Counted from the first letter of the stretch, positions 19,184 through 28,262 are shown. The stretch is DNA of 64,000 nucleotides from JAKALD01 sp963817785 (GCA_963817785.1 CAWFPL010000008.1:558001-622000), one strand, 5' to 3'. Program-made: numbers and translations. The notes: generated by a model not told the origin, from the sequence alone.

Positions 19184-20857
19184 TCAAAACAGACCGACCA
19201 CCTTGCCGTCGGCGTCGAGGTCGATCTTTTCGGCCGACGGAAGCTTGGGCAGCCCCGGCATGGTCATGACGTCGCCGCAGACCATGACGACGAACTCGGC
19301 CCCTGCGGCAAGCCGCACCTCGCGCACGTTGATCGCGTGCCCGGAAGGCGCGCCGCGCAATTGCGGGTCGGTTGAAAAGGAATACTGGGTCTTGGCCACG
19401 CAGACCGGGTAGTGCCCGTAGCCCTCCTCCTGCAGCCGCTTGATCTGGGCGCGCACCTTGGAATCCGCCGTCACTTGCGCCGCCCCGTAGATCTTCGTTG
19501 CCACGGCCGTCACTTTCTCCCACAGGCCGGCCTCATCCGGATAAACGAATTTGAAGTTGGTGGGGGTCGCGTCGATCAAGTCGGTCACGGTCTTCGCCAG
19601 CGCTTCGGCGCCCTTGCCCCCTTCGGCCCAATGCCTGGCCACCACGACCGGGGCCTCGTGGTGCGCCATCTTTCTTTTCAGCAGGTCGATCTCGGCCGCC
19701 GTGTCATGCGTGAAGTGGTTGACCGATACCACGCACGGCAGCCCGTAGTGGTTGCGCACGTTATTCACGTGTCGCTCCAGATTGGCCAAGCCGCGCTCGA
19801 GCGCCTCCAGGTTCTCCGCGTTGAGGCCTTTCAGGTCCGCTCCACCGTGGTACTTCAGTGCCCGGATCGTGGCCACGATCACCACCGCGTCGGGGCGCAG
19901 CCCGCTCTTGCGGCACTTGATGTCGATGAATTTCTCCGCCCCCAGATCCGCCCCGAAGCCCGCCTCGGTGACCACGTAATCGGCGAGCTTGAGCGCGGTC
20001 TGCGTAGCGATGACCGAATTGCAGCCGTGCGCGATGTTGGCGAACGGGCCGCCGTGGATGAATGCCGCGTTGCCCTCCAGGGTCTGCACCAGGTTCGGCT
20101 TCAGCGCGTCCTTGAGCAGGACGGTCATCGCCCCGTGGGCCCGCAAGTCGCGCGCGCGCACCGGCTTTTGCTCGCGGGTATAGCCCACGACGATGTTGCC
20201 CAGCCGCTCCTTGAGATCCGCCAGGCTCGTAGACAGGCAAAAGATGGCCATCACTTCGGAGGCCACGACGATGTCGAAGCCGTCCTGGCGCGGGTAGCCG
20301 TTGCCCGCCCCTCCCAGCGCCACGACGATGTCGCGCAGCGCCCGATCGTTCATGTCCACCACCCGCTTCCAGGTGATGCGCCGCACGTCGATTCCCAGCT
20401 CGTTGCCGTGATGGATGTGATTGTCGAGCATCGCGGCGAGCAGATTATTGGCGAGCGCGAGCGCGCCGAAGTCGCCCGTAAAATGCAGGTTGATGTCTTC
20501 CATGGGCACCACTTGGGCGTAGCCGCCGCCGGCCGCGCCCCCCTTCATGCCGAAGACCGGTCCCAGGCTCGGCTCGCGCAGGCAGATGGCGGCCTTCTTG
20601 CCGATCCGGTTGAGGGCATCCCCGAGCCCGACAGTGGTCGTGGTCTTGCCTTCCCCCGCCGGCGTCGGGCTGATCGCCGTGACCAGAATCAGCCGTCCAT
20701 TCTTGCGCTTCGACAGTTCCGCCACGTAATCGAGGCTCAGCTTTGCCTTGTAGTGCCCGTACGGCTCGACCGCATCGGCCGGGATAGAGAGGGACGCCGC
20801 AATTTCGCTTATTCGCTTCAATTGCGCTTTCTGCGCTATTTCGATATCGCTGAGCAC
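19184..20857 (-). CDS. fhs: formate-tetrahydrofolate ligase
   Basis: 557 residues from GTG 20857 (VLSDIEIAQKAQLKRISEI), the normal length and start for Fhs; the frame extends further upstream but without family similarity. Motifs include TAISPTPAGEGKTTTTVGLG (nucleotide-binding loop), GMKGGAAGGGYAQVVPMEDI and FHLT-type folate segment LHFTGDFGALALANN. The enzyme interconverts formate plus THF and 10-formyl-THF with ATP. In a catabolic C1 route it can run toward formate and ATP, feeding the formate dehydrogenase encoded nearby. It is convergent with soxD and divergent from the kinase gene. Confidence 0.93.
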   Translation of the reverse strand: MLSDIEIAQKAQLKRISEIAASLSIPADAVEPYGHYKAKLSLDYVAELSKRKNGRLILVTAISPTPAGEGKTTTTVGLGDALNRIGKKAAICLREPSLGPVFGMKGGAAGGGYAQVVPMEDINLHFTGDFGALALANNLLAAMLDNHIHHGNELGIDVRRITWKRVVDMNDRALRDIVVALGGAGNGYPRQDGFDIVVASEVMAIFCLSTSLADLKERLGNIVVGYTREQKPVRARDLRAHGAMTVLLKDALKPNLVQTLEGNAAFIHGGPFANIAHGCNSVIATQTALKLADYVVTEAGFGADLGAEKFIDIKCRKSGLRPDAVVIVATIRALKYHGGADLKGLNAENLEALERGLANLERHVNNVRNHYGLPCVVSVNHFTHDTAAEIDLLKRKMAHHEAPVVVARHWAEGGKGAEALAKTVTDLIDATPTNFKFVYPDEAGLWEKVTAVATKIYGAAQVTADSKVRAQIKRLQEEGYGHYPVCVAKTQYSFSTDPQLRGAPSGHAINVREVRLAAGAEFVVMVCGDVMTMPGLPKLPSAEKIDLDADGKVVGLF

Positions 20858-20910
20858 TTCGTTTTCTCCACGTTTCGCGTAATAATGCAAATTCCGAAGG
20901 GGCATCCCGT

Positions 20911-20925
20911 GATTCAAAAGGAAAC
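20911..20925. promoter_or_regulatory. activator-like site in the fhs/kinase divergent region
   Basis: GATTCAAAAGGAAAC, the GTTTC-N5-GAAAC pattern with one mismatch, 54 bp before fhs. I could not find a -24/-12 element with correct spacing between it and fhs or toward the kinase gene. Confidence 0.4.
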
Positions 20926-21120
20926 AGGGAGCCTTCCGGATGGATCCTAAAGTGAGCTCGTGGCCGTAATGCAAAGACCATGCCGCGCGCATCTTCGGCT
21001 CCAGGTGATGAAAATCGGAGGAGGTCGTACCTCGAAGCACGCTATCCACGAGCCGGGCGGCATCAGCACGCTCACGCACCCGCGCCCCGACTCGCCGTAA
21101 CCCATTCGCCAAGAGCACCC

Positions 21121-22152
21121 ATGCGAGACCCGATGCTGGCGCTGCGCAATGCGATGTTCCCGGCCCTCCAGGTTCTGCCGTGGCCGGCGCTGCTGCTGGA
21201 CGAAGCGGGCTGCGTCGTATGCGCAAACCCGGCGATGGAAAATCGAGGCGTCGCCTCGGGCAGCGGCCGATCGCTCAGGGAGCTGCTGCCCGAATACGCC
21301 GCCGCGCTGCGCGGCGATCCGCCCAGGCACGCGCAAGAGGCGGTCGTCACGCGCAAGACCGGGGAGGAGACCGTCCACGAGCGACTGTGGCTGCGCCCGA
21401 CATTGGCGGGTGCGCTGCTCATCGTCACCGACGAGACTCGCCGGCATCAGCTGGAGACGGAGAATGCCCAGACCGTTCGCCTGGCCTCGCTCGGATTTCT
21501 GCTGGCGGGCGTGAGCCACGAGATCAGCAATCCGCTGTCCGCGATCTACTCGATGCTGCAGCTGGTGAAGAACGATGCGCTGCAGAGCCCGCAGATGCTG
21601 CGCAAGGGGCTGGACAGCATTTCGGCCAACGTGCAGCGCGTCCTGGAGATCGCGCGCAAGCTGAACAGCTTCGCCCGCGTCGACGCGCAATCCAGGCGCC
21701 CGGCCGCGGTGGACGAGGTCATCGAGGAGGCCTTGATTCTGGTGCGCCACGAGCCGTGGTTCAACGAGGTGGCGATCGAGCACCACAAGGATCCTGCGGC
21801 GCTGGTGCTGTGCCACGCCGGTGAGCTGCAGCAAGTGTTCTTCAACGTGCTCGGCAACGCCGTCCAGGCGATGGAGGGCAACGGCCGCATCCTGATCACC
21901 ACGCGGCGCATCGAGAGCCGCCGGGTCGAGGTCATGATCCAGGATGACGGGCCGGGAATCCGGCCCGAGCATATCGGCAAGCTGTTCCAGCCCTTTTTCA
22001 GCACCAAGCCCGCCGGCCAGAACACTGGCCTGGGCCTGACCATCAGCGATGAGCTGGTCCGCGAGCACGACGGCGTGATGCGCGCCGAAAGTACTTACGG
22101 CAAGGGAGCGCGTTTCTACGTGGAGTTGCCATTGTGGAGTCGTGCGCGATGA
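21121..22152 (+). CDS. cytosolic PAS-type sensor histidine kinase
   Basis: 343 residues from ATG 21121. There is no transmembrane segment. Residues about 10-105 look like a PAS-like input domain (LPWPALLLDEAGCVVCANPAM), then a dimerisation helix pair with the phosphorylated His133 (VSHEISNPLSAI), and a GHKL ATPase domain with FNVLGNAVQAM (N box), DDGPGI (G1), FQPFFSTK (F box) and GLGLTIS (G2). It resembles NtrB/AtoS kinases. It is translationally coupled to the NtrC-type regulator (ATGA), so the two form a pair that senses an intracellular signal. Confidence 0.88.
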   Translation: MRDPMLALRNAMFPALQVLPWPALLLDEAGCVVCANPAMENRGVASGSGRSLRELLPEYAAALRGDPPRHAQEAVVTRKTGEETVHERLWLRPTLAGALLIVTDETRRHQLETENAQTVRLASLGFLLAGVSHEISNPLSAIYSMLQLVKNDALQSPQMLRKGLDSISANVQRVLEIARKLNSFARVDAQSRRPAAVDEVIEEALILVRHEPWFNEVAIEHHKDPAALVLCHAGELQQVFFNVLGNAVQAMEGNGRILITTRRIESRRVEVMIQDDGPGIRPEHIGKLFQPFFSTKPAGQNTGLGLTISDELVREHDGVMRAESTYGKGARFYVELPLWSRAR

Positions 22153-23576
22153 ATTCGAACACCTTTCCGATCCGCTCGCACGACGAGCGGGTGCTGGTCG
22201 TGGACGACGACGCCGGCGTCGCGGAGTGCGTGCGCTGCGTGCTGCGCATGGCCGGATACGACAGTGAGGTCGCCTCGACGGGCAGCGCGGCCCTGGAGCG
22301 GGCGCGGACCGAGGCCTTCGCACTGGTCGTCACCGATCTGAGGCTTCCGGACGTCACCGGGCTGGAGGTCATGCGCGAGCTGCGCGAGCTGGACAAGGAT
22401 CGGCCCGTGATCCTGATGACCAGCTACTCCTCCATCGACGGCGCGGTGGAAGCGCTGCGCAAGGGCGCCGCCGATTACATCATCAAGCCCTTCGACAACG
22501 ACGACTTCCTGTTCTCCGTCGAGCGCGCGCTGCGGGAGAAGCGGGTCAGCAGGGAGAACGCCCTGCTTCGGCGCGGCTTGAAGCGCGTGTACTCGAGCAA
22601 GAGGATCATCGGCGAGAGCGAGGGCATACGCCGGGTGCTCGACCTGATCGATCGGGTGGCCGATTCCGACGCCAACGTGCTCATCCAGGGCGACAGCGGC
22701 ACCGGCAAGGAACTGGTTGCACAGGCGATCCACAATTCCAGCCGCCGCGCCGAAGGTCCGTTCGTTCCCATCAACTGCGGCGCGATCCCGGCAGAGTTGC
22801 TGGAATCGGAATTGTTCGGCCACGCGAAGGGTGCCTATACCGGCGCCGTGAACGCGACCGACGGCCTGATCCGCGAAGCCGACGGCGGAACGCTGTTTCT
22901 GGACGAGATTTCGGAGCTGGCGATCAACCTCCAGGTGAAACTGCTGCGGGTGCTGCAGGAGCACCAGGTGCGGCCATTGGGTTCCAAGCAGACTTACTCC
23001 GCGGACGCGCGCTTTCTCGCCGCGAGCAACCGGGACCTCAAGGCAGCCATGGAAGCCGGCCAGTTCCGTGCCGACCTCTACTATCGGCTCAACGTCATCA
23101 ACATTCAGGTACCGCCGCTGCGCGAGCGCGGCCTCGACGTGGAAATCCTGGCACAGCATTTCATCGACGAGCACAGTCGGCGACTGGGGAAAAAAATTGC
23201 GGGCATGACGGACGCCATGCGCAATTTCCTGCGCTCGTACCACTGGCCCGGCAACGTGCGTGAACTCGAAAACATGATCGAGCGCAGCGTGATCCTGGCC
23301 GAAGGCAACGTGCTGTCCCTCGACGACCCTCCCCACGCCAGGGAATCGAGGAGTCTGCATGCCGGGGGGCGCGACAGCCCCCCCGGAAGGCCGCTTACGG
23401 TCGAGGAATACATGCAGGAGATCGTGCGCCAGCATCAGGACCAGCATAGCGAAATGGAGCTCGCAGCGATGCTCGGCATCGGGCGCAAGGCGCTTTGGGT
23501 GCGCCGCCGCCACTGGGGTCTGTACCGCAGCGGCAACGGGTACCGGAATTCCCAGGGAGGCAGCAACACCCGATAG
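22149..23576 (+). CDS. NtrC-family sigma-54-dependent response regulator
   Basis: 475 residues from ATG 22149, overlapping the kinase stop. Receiver domain at 10-125 with phospho-acceptor Asp63 (VVTDLRLPDVTG) and the switch Lys in IIKPFDNDD. Central AAA+ domain with Walker A GDSGTGKE, the sigma-54-contact loop GAYTGA, and Walker B-type LFLDEI. C-terminal Fis-like helix-turn-helix (MELAAMLGIGRKALWVRRRHWG). It should bind upstream enhancer sites and open sigma-54 promoters. The GTTTC-N5-GAAAC palindromes before fhs, soxC, the panB-like gene and the oxygenase operon are the obvious candidates for its sites. Confidence 0.92.
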   Translation: MNSNTFPIRSHDERVLVVDDDAGVAECVRCVLRMAGYDSEVASTGSAALERARTEAFALVVTDLRLPDVTGLEVMRELRELDKDRPVILMTSYSSIDGAVEALRKGAADYIIKPFDNDDFLFSVERALREKRVSRENALLRRGLKRVYSSKRIIGESEGIRRVLDLIDRVADSDANVLIQGDSGTGKELVAQAIHNSSRRAEGPFVPINCGAIPAELLESELFGHAKGAYTGAVNATDGLIREADGGTLFLDEISELAINLQVKLLRVLQEHQVRPLGSKQTYSADARFLAASNRDLKAAMEAGQFRADLYYRLNVINIQVPPLRERGLDVEILAQHFIDEHSRRLGKKIAGMTDAMRNFLRSYHWPGNVRELENMIERSVILAEGNVLSLDDPPHARESRSLHAGGRDSPPGRPLTVEEYMQEIVRQHQDQHSEMELAAMLGIGRKALWVRRRHWGLYRSGNGYRNSQGGSNTR

Positions 23577-23636
23577 CCAGAGCTCGCGCCGAAATCGCCC
23601 ATCGGGGCCGGCTGGTCGTTTCCGCCCAACTCGCAC

Positions 23637-23651
23637 GTTTCATTTCGAAAC
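23637..23651. promoter_or_regulatory. activator site upstream of panB-like operon
   Basis: GTTTCATTTCGAAAC, a perfect GTTTC-N5-GAAAC palindrome, about 73 bp upstream of the -24 element at 23724. Confidence 0.6.
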
Positions 23652-23723
23652 CCGTCCGCCGCAGTTGGAGCGCGCTTTACGGCCTGTTTCCTTGTGGCCT
23701 CTGCGGCAACCGTCATTGCGGCG

Positions 23724-23741
23724 TTGGCATATGCTTTGCTT
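23724..23741 (+). promoter_or_regulatory. sigma-54 (-24/-12) promoter of panB-like operon
   Basis: TTGGCATATGCTTTGCTT, with GG at 23726 and GC at 23738 separated by 10 bases: a near-perfect sigma-54 promoter, 44 bp before the GTG start. Confidence 0.8.
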
Positions 23742-23784
23742 ATTTCGCCCACATCCCAACCAGTTGCCAGAAGGAGAAGACATC

Positions 23785-24666
23785 GTGGCAGAGGCACCGA
23801 CCGAAAAGCGCAAGAAGGTCACCATCCCCATGCTGCTGGACAAGAAGAAGCGGCGCGAGCCGATCGTCCAGCTGGCGGTGTACGACTATCCGAATGCGAT
23901 CGTCGCCGACCGCGTAGGCGTGGACATCCTCTGCGTCTCCGACACCGGCGGGATGGTGCTGTTCGGTCACGAGTCCACGACCTCGGTGTCCTTCGAAGAA
24001 GTCATGTTCATGTCCCAGGCCGTACAGCGCGGATCGAGATACGGGCTGCGCATGGTCGACATGCCGTACATGAGCTTTCATCTATCGACACAGCAAGCCG
24101 TGGACAATGCCGCCAAGTTCGTTGCCCACGCCGGCGCGGAAGTGATGAAGTGCGAGGGCAACCAGCACCATGCCAAGTACATGGAAGCCATCGTCAAGGC
24201 CGGCATACCGGTGCAGGGGCACATTGGCATCACGCCGATGCGCATGGCCCAGCTCGGCGGCTTCTCGGCCCAGGGCAAGACCGCCAGCCGGGCGAAGGAG
24301 CTGATCGACGATGCCATGGCGATGGTGGATGCCGGTTGCTTCTCGATTCTGTGCGAGGTCACCACTTCCGAGGTCTGCGAGTATCTGACTGAAGCGTTGC
24401 CCGATATTCCGATCATCAGCCTGGGTGCCGGAAACCGCGCCGACGGAGTGCACATCATCGGTTCGGACCTGTTTCGACTGTACGAAAAGCACGTGCCGCG
24501 CCACTCCAAGGTGTACGTCGACTTGATTCCCACGATCGACAAGGTCTACAGGGACTATATCGCCGACGTGAAGAGCCGGGCCTACCCGGGACCGGAACAC
24601 ACGGTGTTCATGAAGGAAGACGAGCTCAAGCGATTCAGGGAACTGGTAGGGTGGAAGAAGAATTGA
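23785..24666 (+). CDS. PanB-like ketopantoate hydroxymethyltransferase paralog
   Basis: 293 residues from GTG 23785 (AAGGAGAAGA upstream). It is a member of the PanB TIM-barrel family, which transfers the C1 unit of 5,10-methylene-THF to a 2-oxo acid. The active-site residues of PanB are all present: Asp53 (SDTGGM), Asp92 (VDMPYM), Lys122 and Glu124 (MKCEGN) and Glu191 (LCEVTT). The surroundings differ from biosynthetic PanB, with a basic N-terminal extension and no panC or panD nearby. Being under a sigma-54 promoter in a C1 locus, it probably handles methylene-THF in catabolism or releases formaldehyde; the true acceptor is unknown. Confidence 0.75.
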   Translation: MAEAPTEKRKKVTIPMLLDKKKRREPIVQLAVYDYPNAIVADRVGVDILCVSDTGGMVLFGHESTTSVSFEEVMFMSQAVQRGSRYGLRMVDMPYMSFHLSTQQAVDNAAKFVAHAGAEVMKCEGNQHHAKYMEAIVKAGIPVQGHIGITPMRMAQLGGFSAQGKTASRAKELIDDAMAMVDAGCFSILCEVTTSEVCEYLTEALPDIPIISLGAGNRADGVHIIGSDLFRLYEKHVPRHSKVYVDLIPTIDKVYRDYIADVKSRAYPGPEHTVFMKEDELKRFRELVGWKKN

Positions 24667-25127
24667 GCCGGGGCAGCGCGGGGACGCTGCCGTTGGATGT
24701 CGTGTCGGTCCTGTCGGCGAGCGGATTTTTCGCCGACTTCACGACGGACCAGCTTGAATCGCTGGCCCCGCGGTTCCGCGTGGTGAATCATGCTCAGGGC
24801 AGCGAAATCTACAACCTCGGCGATCGAGCCGCGGATTTCTACGTGCTCGTCGAGGGCCTGGTGAGCTTCACGATCGGCCGCGGCAACCGCCAGGCTTCGG
24901 CGGGCGAGGTGATCCGCAGCGGCGAGGTGTTCGGCTGGGCGGCGGTCGTGGAGCGGGCGCAGCGGCGCATCGCGACCGCCTATTGCATCACTCCGTGCAA
25001 GCTGCTGGTGATCGACGGCAACGAATTCCTGAGGGTCATGGACCAGAATCACAGCGTGGGCTACCACGTCATGAAGCAGCTCACGTTCCTGATCACCGGC
25101 GAGCTGACGGCGTTCGCCTCTGGCTAA
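24651..25127 (+). CDS. stand-alone cyclic-nucleotide-binding-like (CNB) protein
   Basis: 158 residues, overlapping the panB-like gene by 16 bp. It is one CNB-fold domain (FFADFTTDQLESLAPRF, then YNLGDRAADFYVLVEGLVSF) with no DNA-binding domain. In the phosphate-binding cassette the usual F-G-E-L is GEVFGWAAV (91-99): the ribose-binding Glu is Trp, while an Arg follows in RRIAT. The same substituted cassette occurs in two other proteins of this locus, fused to an ABC permease and to a Rieske ferredoxin. The ligand, if any, may not be cAMP. It could regulate or dock those partners. Confidence 0.8.
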   Translation: MEEELSRGSAGTLPLDVVSVLSASGFFADFTTDQLESLAPRFRVVNHAQGSEIYNLGDRAADFYVLVEGLVSFTIGRGNRQASAGEVIRSGEVFGWAAVVERAQRRIATAYCITPCKLLVIDGNEFLRVMDQNHSVGYHVMKQLTFLITGELTAFASG

Positions 25128-25199
25128 GATCCTCTGCCCACGTGCCGCCGGCGTGCTTGCGCGGCATGCGCGCAGGCCGTTCGCGCAGGCACCCATGCG

Positions 25200-25955
25200 A
25201 TGAGCTTCGTCTTTCTCCTCGGAATGTCCCTCCTGGTCGGAACGCTGATCGGCGCGGTCGGCGTCGGCGGCATTCTCCTGATTCCTGCGCTGTCCGCGCT
25301 CGCGGGGTTGACCATCCAGGAGGCGATGGCGACCGCTCTATTCACCTTCATTTTCACCGGCCTTCTCGGTACCCATCTGTTCCACAGGCGAGGAAGCATC
25401 GACTGGATGCTGGCGCTGCCGGTATGCATCGGCGCGGCCGTATTCGGATTCTTCGGTGCATGGATGAATTCCCGCCTGCAGGCGCCGCAGCTCGCGGTGA
25501 TTCTGGCGGGCATCATCATCTTCGCCGGGGTGTACACGCTCTGGTCATGGCACGGCTCCCCGCGCCCGGCGTTCGAGGGCCGCAAGCCGCAACAGCAGGC
25601 GTTGCTGCTCGGGATCGGGGCGGTCGCCGGCTTCGGCTCGGGCCTCACCGGTGTCGGCGGGCCGGCGCTGTCCGTACCCATCATGGTGCTGTTCGGATTT
25701 CCCGCGCTGCGCACCATCGGCGTAAGCCAGGTGATCCAGATACTGGCCGCCGCTTCGGGCACGCTCGGCAACCTCAAGTACGGGACCATCAATTTTCACG
25801 TGGCGGGCCCCGTCACCGCGTTCGAGATCGCGGGGGTCGTGCTCGGCGTAAAAGTCGTGCATGCGGTCAATGCGCAAGTGCTGCGCCGCTTCGTCGCAGT
25901 GCTGTGCATCGTGGTCGGGAGCGGGCTCCTCGCGCGCGCCATGGGCTGGACCTGA
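25200..25955 (+). CDS. TauE/SafE-family membrane exporter
   Basis: 251 residues with about eight hydrophobic segments and the two-fold repeat typical of TauE/SafE (DUF81): LLVGTLIGAVGVGGILLIPAL in the first half and GFGSGLTGVGGPALSVPIM in the second. Family members export sulfite, sulfoacetate or other organosulfur anions. Placed between the CNB gene and the gcvT-like gene of this operon, and near soxCD, it most likely exports sulfite made from the substrate. The ion is inferred. Confidence 0.85.
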   Translation: MSFVFLLGMSLLVGTLIGAVGVGGILLIPALSALAGLTIQEAMATALFTFIFTGLLGTHLFHRRGSIDWMLALPVCIGAAVFGFFGAWMNSRLQAPQLAVILAGIIIFAGVYTLWSWHGSPRPAFEGRKPQQQALLLGIGAVAGFGSGLTGVGGPALSVPIMVLFGFPALRTIGVSQVIQILAAASGTLGNLKYGTINFHVAGPVTAFEIAGVVLGVKVVHAVNAQVLRRFVAVLCIVVGSGLLARAMGWT

Positions 25956-25957
25956 GG

Positions 25958-27061
25958 GTGATCGAGCAGCCGCTCTCCGGCTTGTTTCGCGCTCGCGGGC
26001 TTCGACTGATTGCAATCGGCGCGGGCTGTCCGGCGGTGCCGCAGTCCTTCGGCGATCCCCTCGCAGAGCAGCGCGCGACCCGTTCGGCGATCGGCCTTTA
26101 CGATTTTTCGTTCATGGCGTGCTTCGAGGTGCGTGGCGCCCAGGCCGCCTCATTCCTCGATCGGCTGCAGACCAGAAACCTCGCGCGACTCCCGCCGGGC
26201 CGCCTCGCCTATACGCTGCTGCTGCGAGACGACGGCAGCGTGCTGATCGATGCCACCGTGTGGCGCATCGCAGCACAGCGCTACTGGCTGATGACGGGAC
26301 GCCGCGCGGACGTCGATCATGTTCGCGCCGCGGGCGCCGGATATGAAATCGAGATAGACGACCGCTCGGGGCGGATGAGCGTGATCGCCGTCCAGGGTCC
26401 GCGGAGTGGCGCGCTCCTTCGCCAGTGCGGCGCCGCCGGCCTGCCGGCGCCTTTCGGGTTCGCGGAGGAGAGCATTCTCGGGCATCGTTGCGTGATCGCG
26501 CGCGTCGGCTACACCGGCGAGCAGGGTTACGAGCTGTTCGTCGATGCCTCGCTGGCTCCGACGCTGTGGAGCGAATTGGCCGCTGCAGGACGCGCCTCGG
26601 GAATCGCCGAGTGCGGACTCGAGGCGGCCAACGCGCTGCGGATCGAAGCGGGCTTCATCCTGTTCACCCGCGAGCTTGCGAGCCCGGTCACCCCGTACGA
26701 GCTCGGCCTCGCCCGCCTAGTCGATTCGCCGTGCCCGTTCGCGGGGGCTGCGGCGTTCGCCGCCGCTCGTTGGCGTGAGCCGGCGCGTGTCCTGGTGGGC
26801 TTCGTCGACCTGTCGGGCGGGCCGACGGGCCCCGGATCTTCACCGTCGCCCTGGCAGATCGCACCCTCGCAATCGGCAACGGCGGTGCTAACGAGCGTCG
26901 GGTATTCGGCGCTGTTCGAACGGGAAATCGGAATGGGATTCGTGCGTCCCGGCGAGCGTCATCCCGGCACGCGCGTTCGACTGCAGACGGGCGCAAGGGC
27001 GCGCGTGGCACGCCTGCCCTTCTACGACCCGCCCAGGCGCTTGCGCCGGTCCGGCGGGTAA
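25958..27061 (+). CDS. GcvT-like folate-dependent methyltransferase (putative demethylase)
   Basis: 367 residues from GTG 25958, two bases after the tauE stop. The GcvT/YgfZ fold is visible: GLYDFSFMACFEVRGAQAA, FLDRLQTRNLARLPPGRLAYT, VIAVQGPRSGALLRQCG, RVGYTGEQGYELFVD (the folate-side loop with catalytic-type region), and LEAANALRIEAGF. The family includes glycine cleavage T protein and the THF-dependent demethylases DmdA, LigM and Dmt. No gcvH or gcvP is present, so demethylation to 5-methyl-THF (or methylene-THF) is the better guess, feeding the metF-like, folD, fhs and fds gene products encoded in the same locus. The substrate is unknown. Confidence 0.75.
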   Translation: MIEQPLSGLFRARGLRLIAIGAGCPAVPQSFGDPLAEQRATRSAIGLYDFSFMACFEVRGAQAASFLDRLQTRNLARLPPGRLAYTLLLRDDGSVLIDATVWRIAAQRYWLMTGRRADVDHVRAAGAGYEIEIDDRSGRMSVIAVQGPRSGALLRQCGAAGLPAPFGFAEESILGHRCVIARVGYTGEQGYELFVDASLAPTLWSELAAAGRASGIAECGLEAANALRIEAGFILFTRELASPVTPYELGLARLVDSPCPFAGAAAFAAARWREPARVLVGFVDLSGGPTGPGSSPSPWQIAPSQSATAVLTSVGYSALFEREIGMGFVRPGERHPGTRVRLQTGARARVARLPFYDPPRRLRRSGG

Positions 27062-27127
27062 TCCCCCCGAGCGTCCGGACCGCGCGGAGGCCTCGGCGCC
27101 GCCTCCGGGGCGAACGCCGATCCCGCG

Positions 27128-28015
27128 TCAGGCTTCGACCGAGGTGTCCCGCTTTCGGCCCTGAGCCGCGAGCTCGCGCTCGGCCGCCGCGATGGTGTTC
27201 CCCATAAGCATCGTCACGGTCATCGGGCCCACGCCTCCCGGCACCGGCGTGATCCAGGCGGCTTTTTCCTTCACCGCGTCAAAGTCGACATCGCCCACCA
27301 GACGGCCGTCGGGCAAGCGATTGATGCCTACGTCGATCACCACGGCGCCGCGCTTCACCATCGGAGCGGTGATCAGCCCGGGCTTGCCCGCCGCAACCAC
27401 CAGGATGTCGGCGAGGATGGTGAACTGAGCCAGGTCTCGGGTCTTGATGTGGCAGATCGCCACCGTCGCTTCCTTCTGCAGGAGCATCAGCGCCATGGGC
27501 TTGCCGACGATGTTGCTCGCCCCCACCACGACCACGTTCTGCCCTTCGAGGGCGACGCCGGTGCTTTCGAGCAGCACCTGTACTCCATAGGGCGTGCACG
27601 GCGGGAACACCGTGTCGCCGATCACCAGGCCGCCGACGTTGTACAGATGGAAGCCGTCGACGTCCTTTTTCAGGTCGATCGCCTCCAGTATCGGCCGCAT
27701 GTCGAACCGCGGCGGCAGGGGCAGCTGCACGATGATTCCGTGGATCGAAGGATTGGCATTGAGCGCGGCGATCCGTCGCAGCACGGTCTCCTGGGGTGCG
27801 TCGGCCGGGAACTGGCATATTTCCGAGTGCACCCCCACTTCCTTGCACGCCTTGGCCTTGTTGCCCACGTACACTCGGGAAGCAGGGTTCTCGCCCACCA
27901 TCACCACTGCCAGTCCGGGCGTGATCCCGTGTCGCGCCAGGCGGGCCACCCGCTCCTTGTATCCGGCGCGCACCTGCGCGGCCACCTTGTTGCCATCGAT
28001 GATCCGCGCGGTCAC
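27128..28015 (-). CDS. folD: methylene-THF dehydrogenase / methenyl-THF cyclohydrolase
   Basis: 295 residues from GTG 28015 (AGGAGGG upstream). All FolD signatures are present: YVGNKAKACKEVGV with the catalytic Lys-x3-Lys region, GIIVQLPLPPRFD, DVDGFHLYNVG, PCTPYGVQVLLE, VVVGASNIVGKPMALMLL (NADP loop) and ITPVPGGVGPMTVTMLM. It oxidises 5,10-methylene-THF to methenyl- and 10-formyl-THF. It is the last gene of the oxygenase/transporter operon, so in this locus it acts as a catabolic, second copy. Confidence 0.93.
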   Translation of the reverse strand: MTARIIDGNKVAAQVRAGYKERVARLARHGITPGLAVVMVGENPASRVYVGNKAKACKEVGVHSEICQFPADAPQETVLRRIAALNANPSIHGIIVQLPLPPRFDMRPILEAIDLKKDVDGFHLYNVGGLVIGDTVFPPCTPYGVQVLLESTGVALEGQNVVVVGASNIVGKPMALMLLQKEATVAICHIKTRDLAQFTILADILVVAAGKPGLITAPMVKRGAVVIDVGINRLPDGRLVGDVDFDAVKEKAAWITPVPGGVGPMTVTMLMGNTIAAAERELAAQGRKRDTSVEA

Positions 28016-28062
28016 TACACCCTCCTGTCGAAGCCAAAGCATTGCGCGGCGTCGGACATGCT

Positions 28063-28254
28063 TCAGCCGCGCGCCATGAAACCGAGCGCCACGAACAGCG
28101 CCATGCTGCCGCCCATGCACGCGTAGGCGGCCCAGGACAGCGCCGTGGCCCGCCCTTCGCCCAGACGTTGCCGCAACCCGGTCGCGAGCATGGAGAGCGC
28201 CCCTCCCGCGACGGCAAGGGCGATGACGACTTCCCGATTGAGCAGCCAGTGCAC
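28063..28254 (-). CDS. small two-helix membrane protein
   Basis: 63 residues starting at GTG 28254, eight bases behind the ATPase gene. Two hydrophobic helices (VVIALAVAGGALSML and ALSWAAYACMGGSMALFVAL) flank a basic loop (GLRQRLGEGR). The family is not recognised. Its place inside the operon suggests an accessory part of the transporter. Confidence 0.55.
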   Translation of the reverse strand: MHWLLNREVVIALAVAGGALSMLATGLRQRLGEGRATALSWAAYACMGGSMALFVALGFMARG

Positions 28255-28262
28255 GGAATCGG

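Noticed and set aside
20858..20940. A sigma-54 promoter for fhs
   Set aside because: No GG-N10-GC with TTGC-like context on the minus strand despite an activator-like palindrome nearby.
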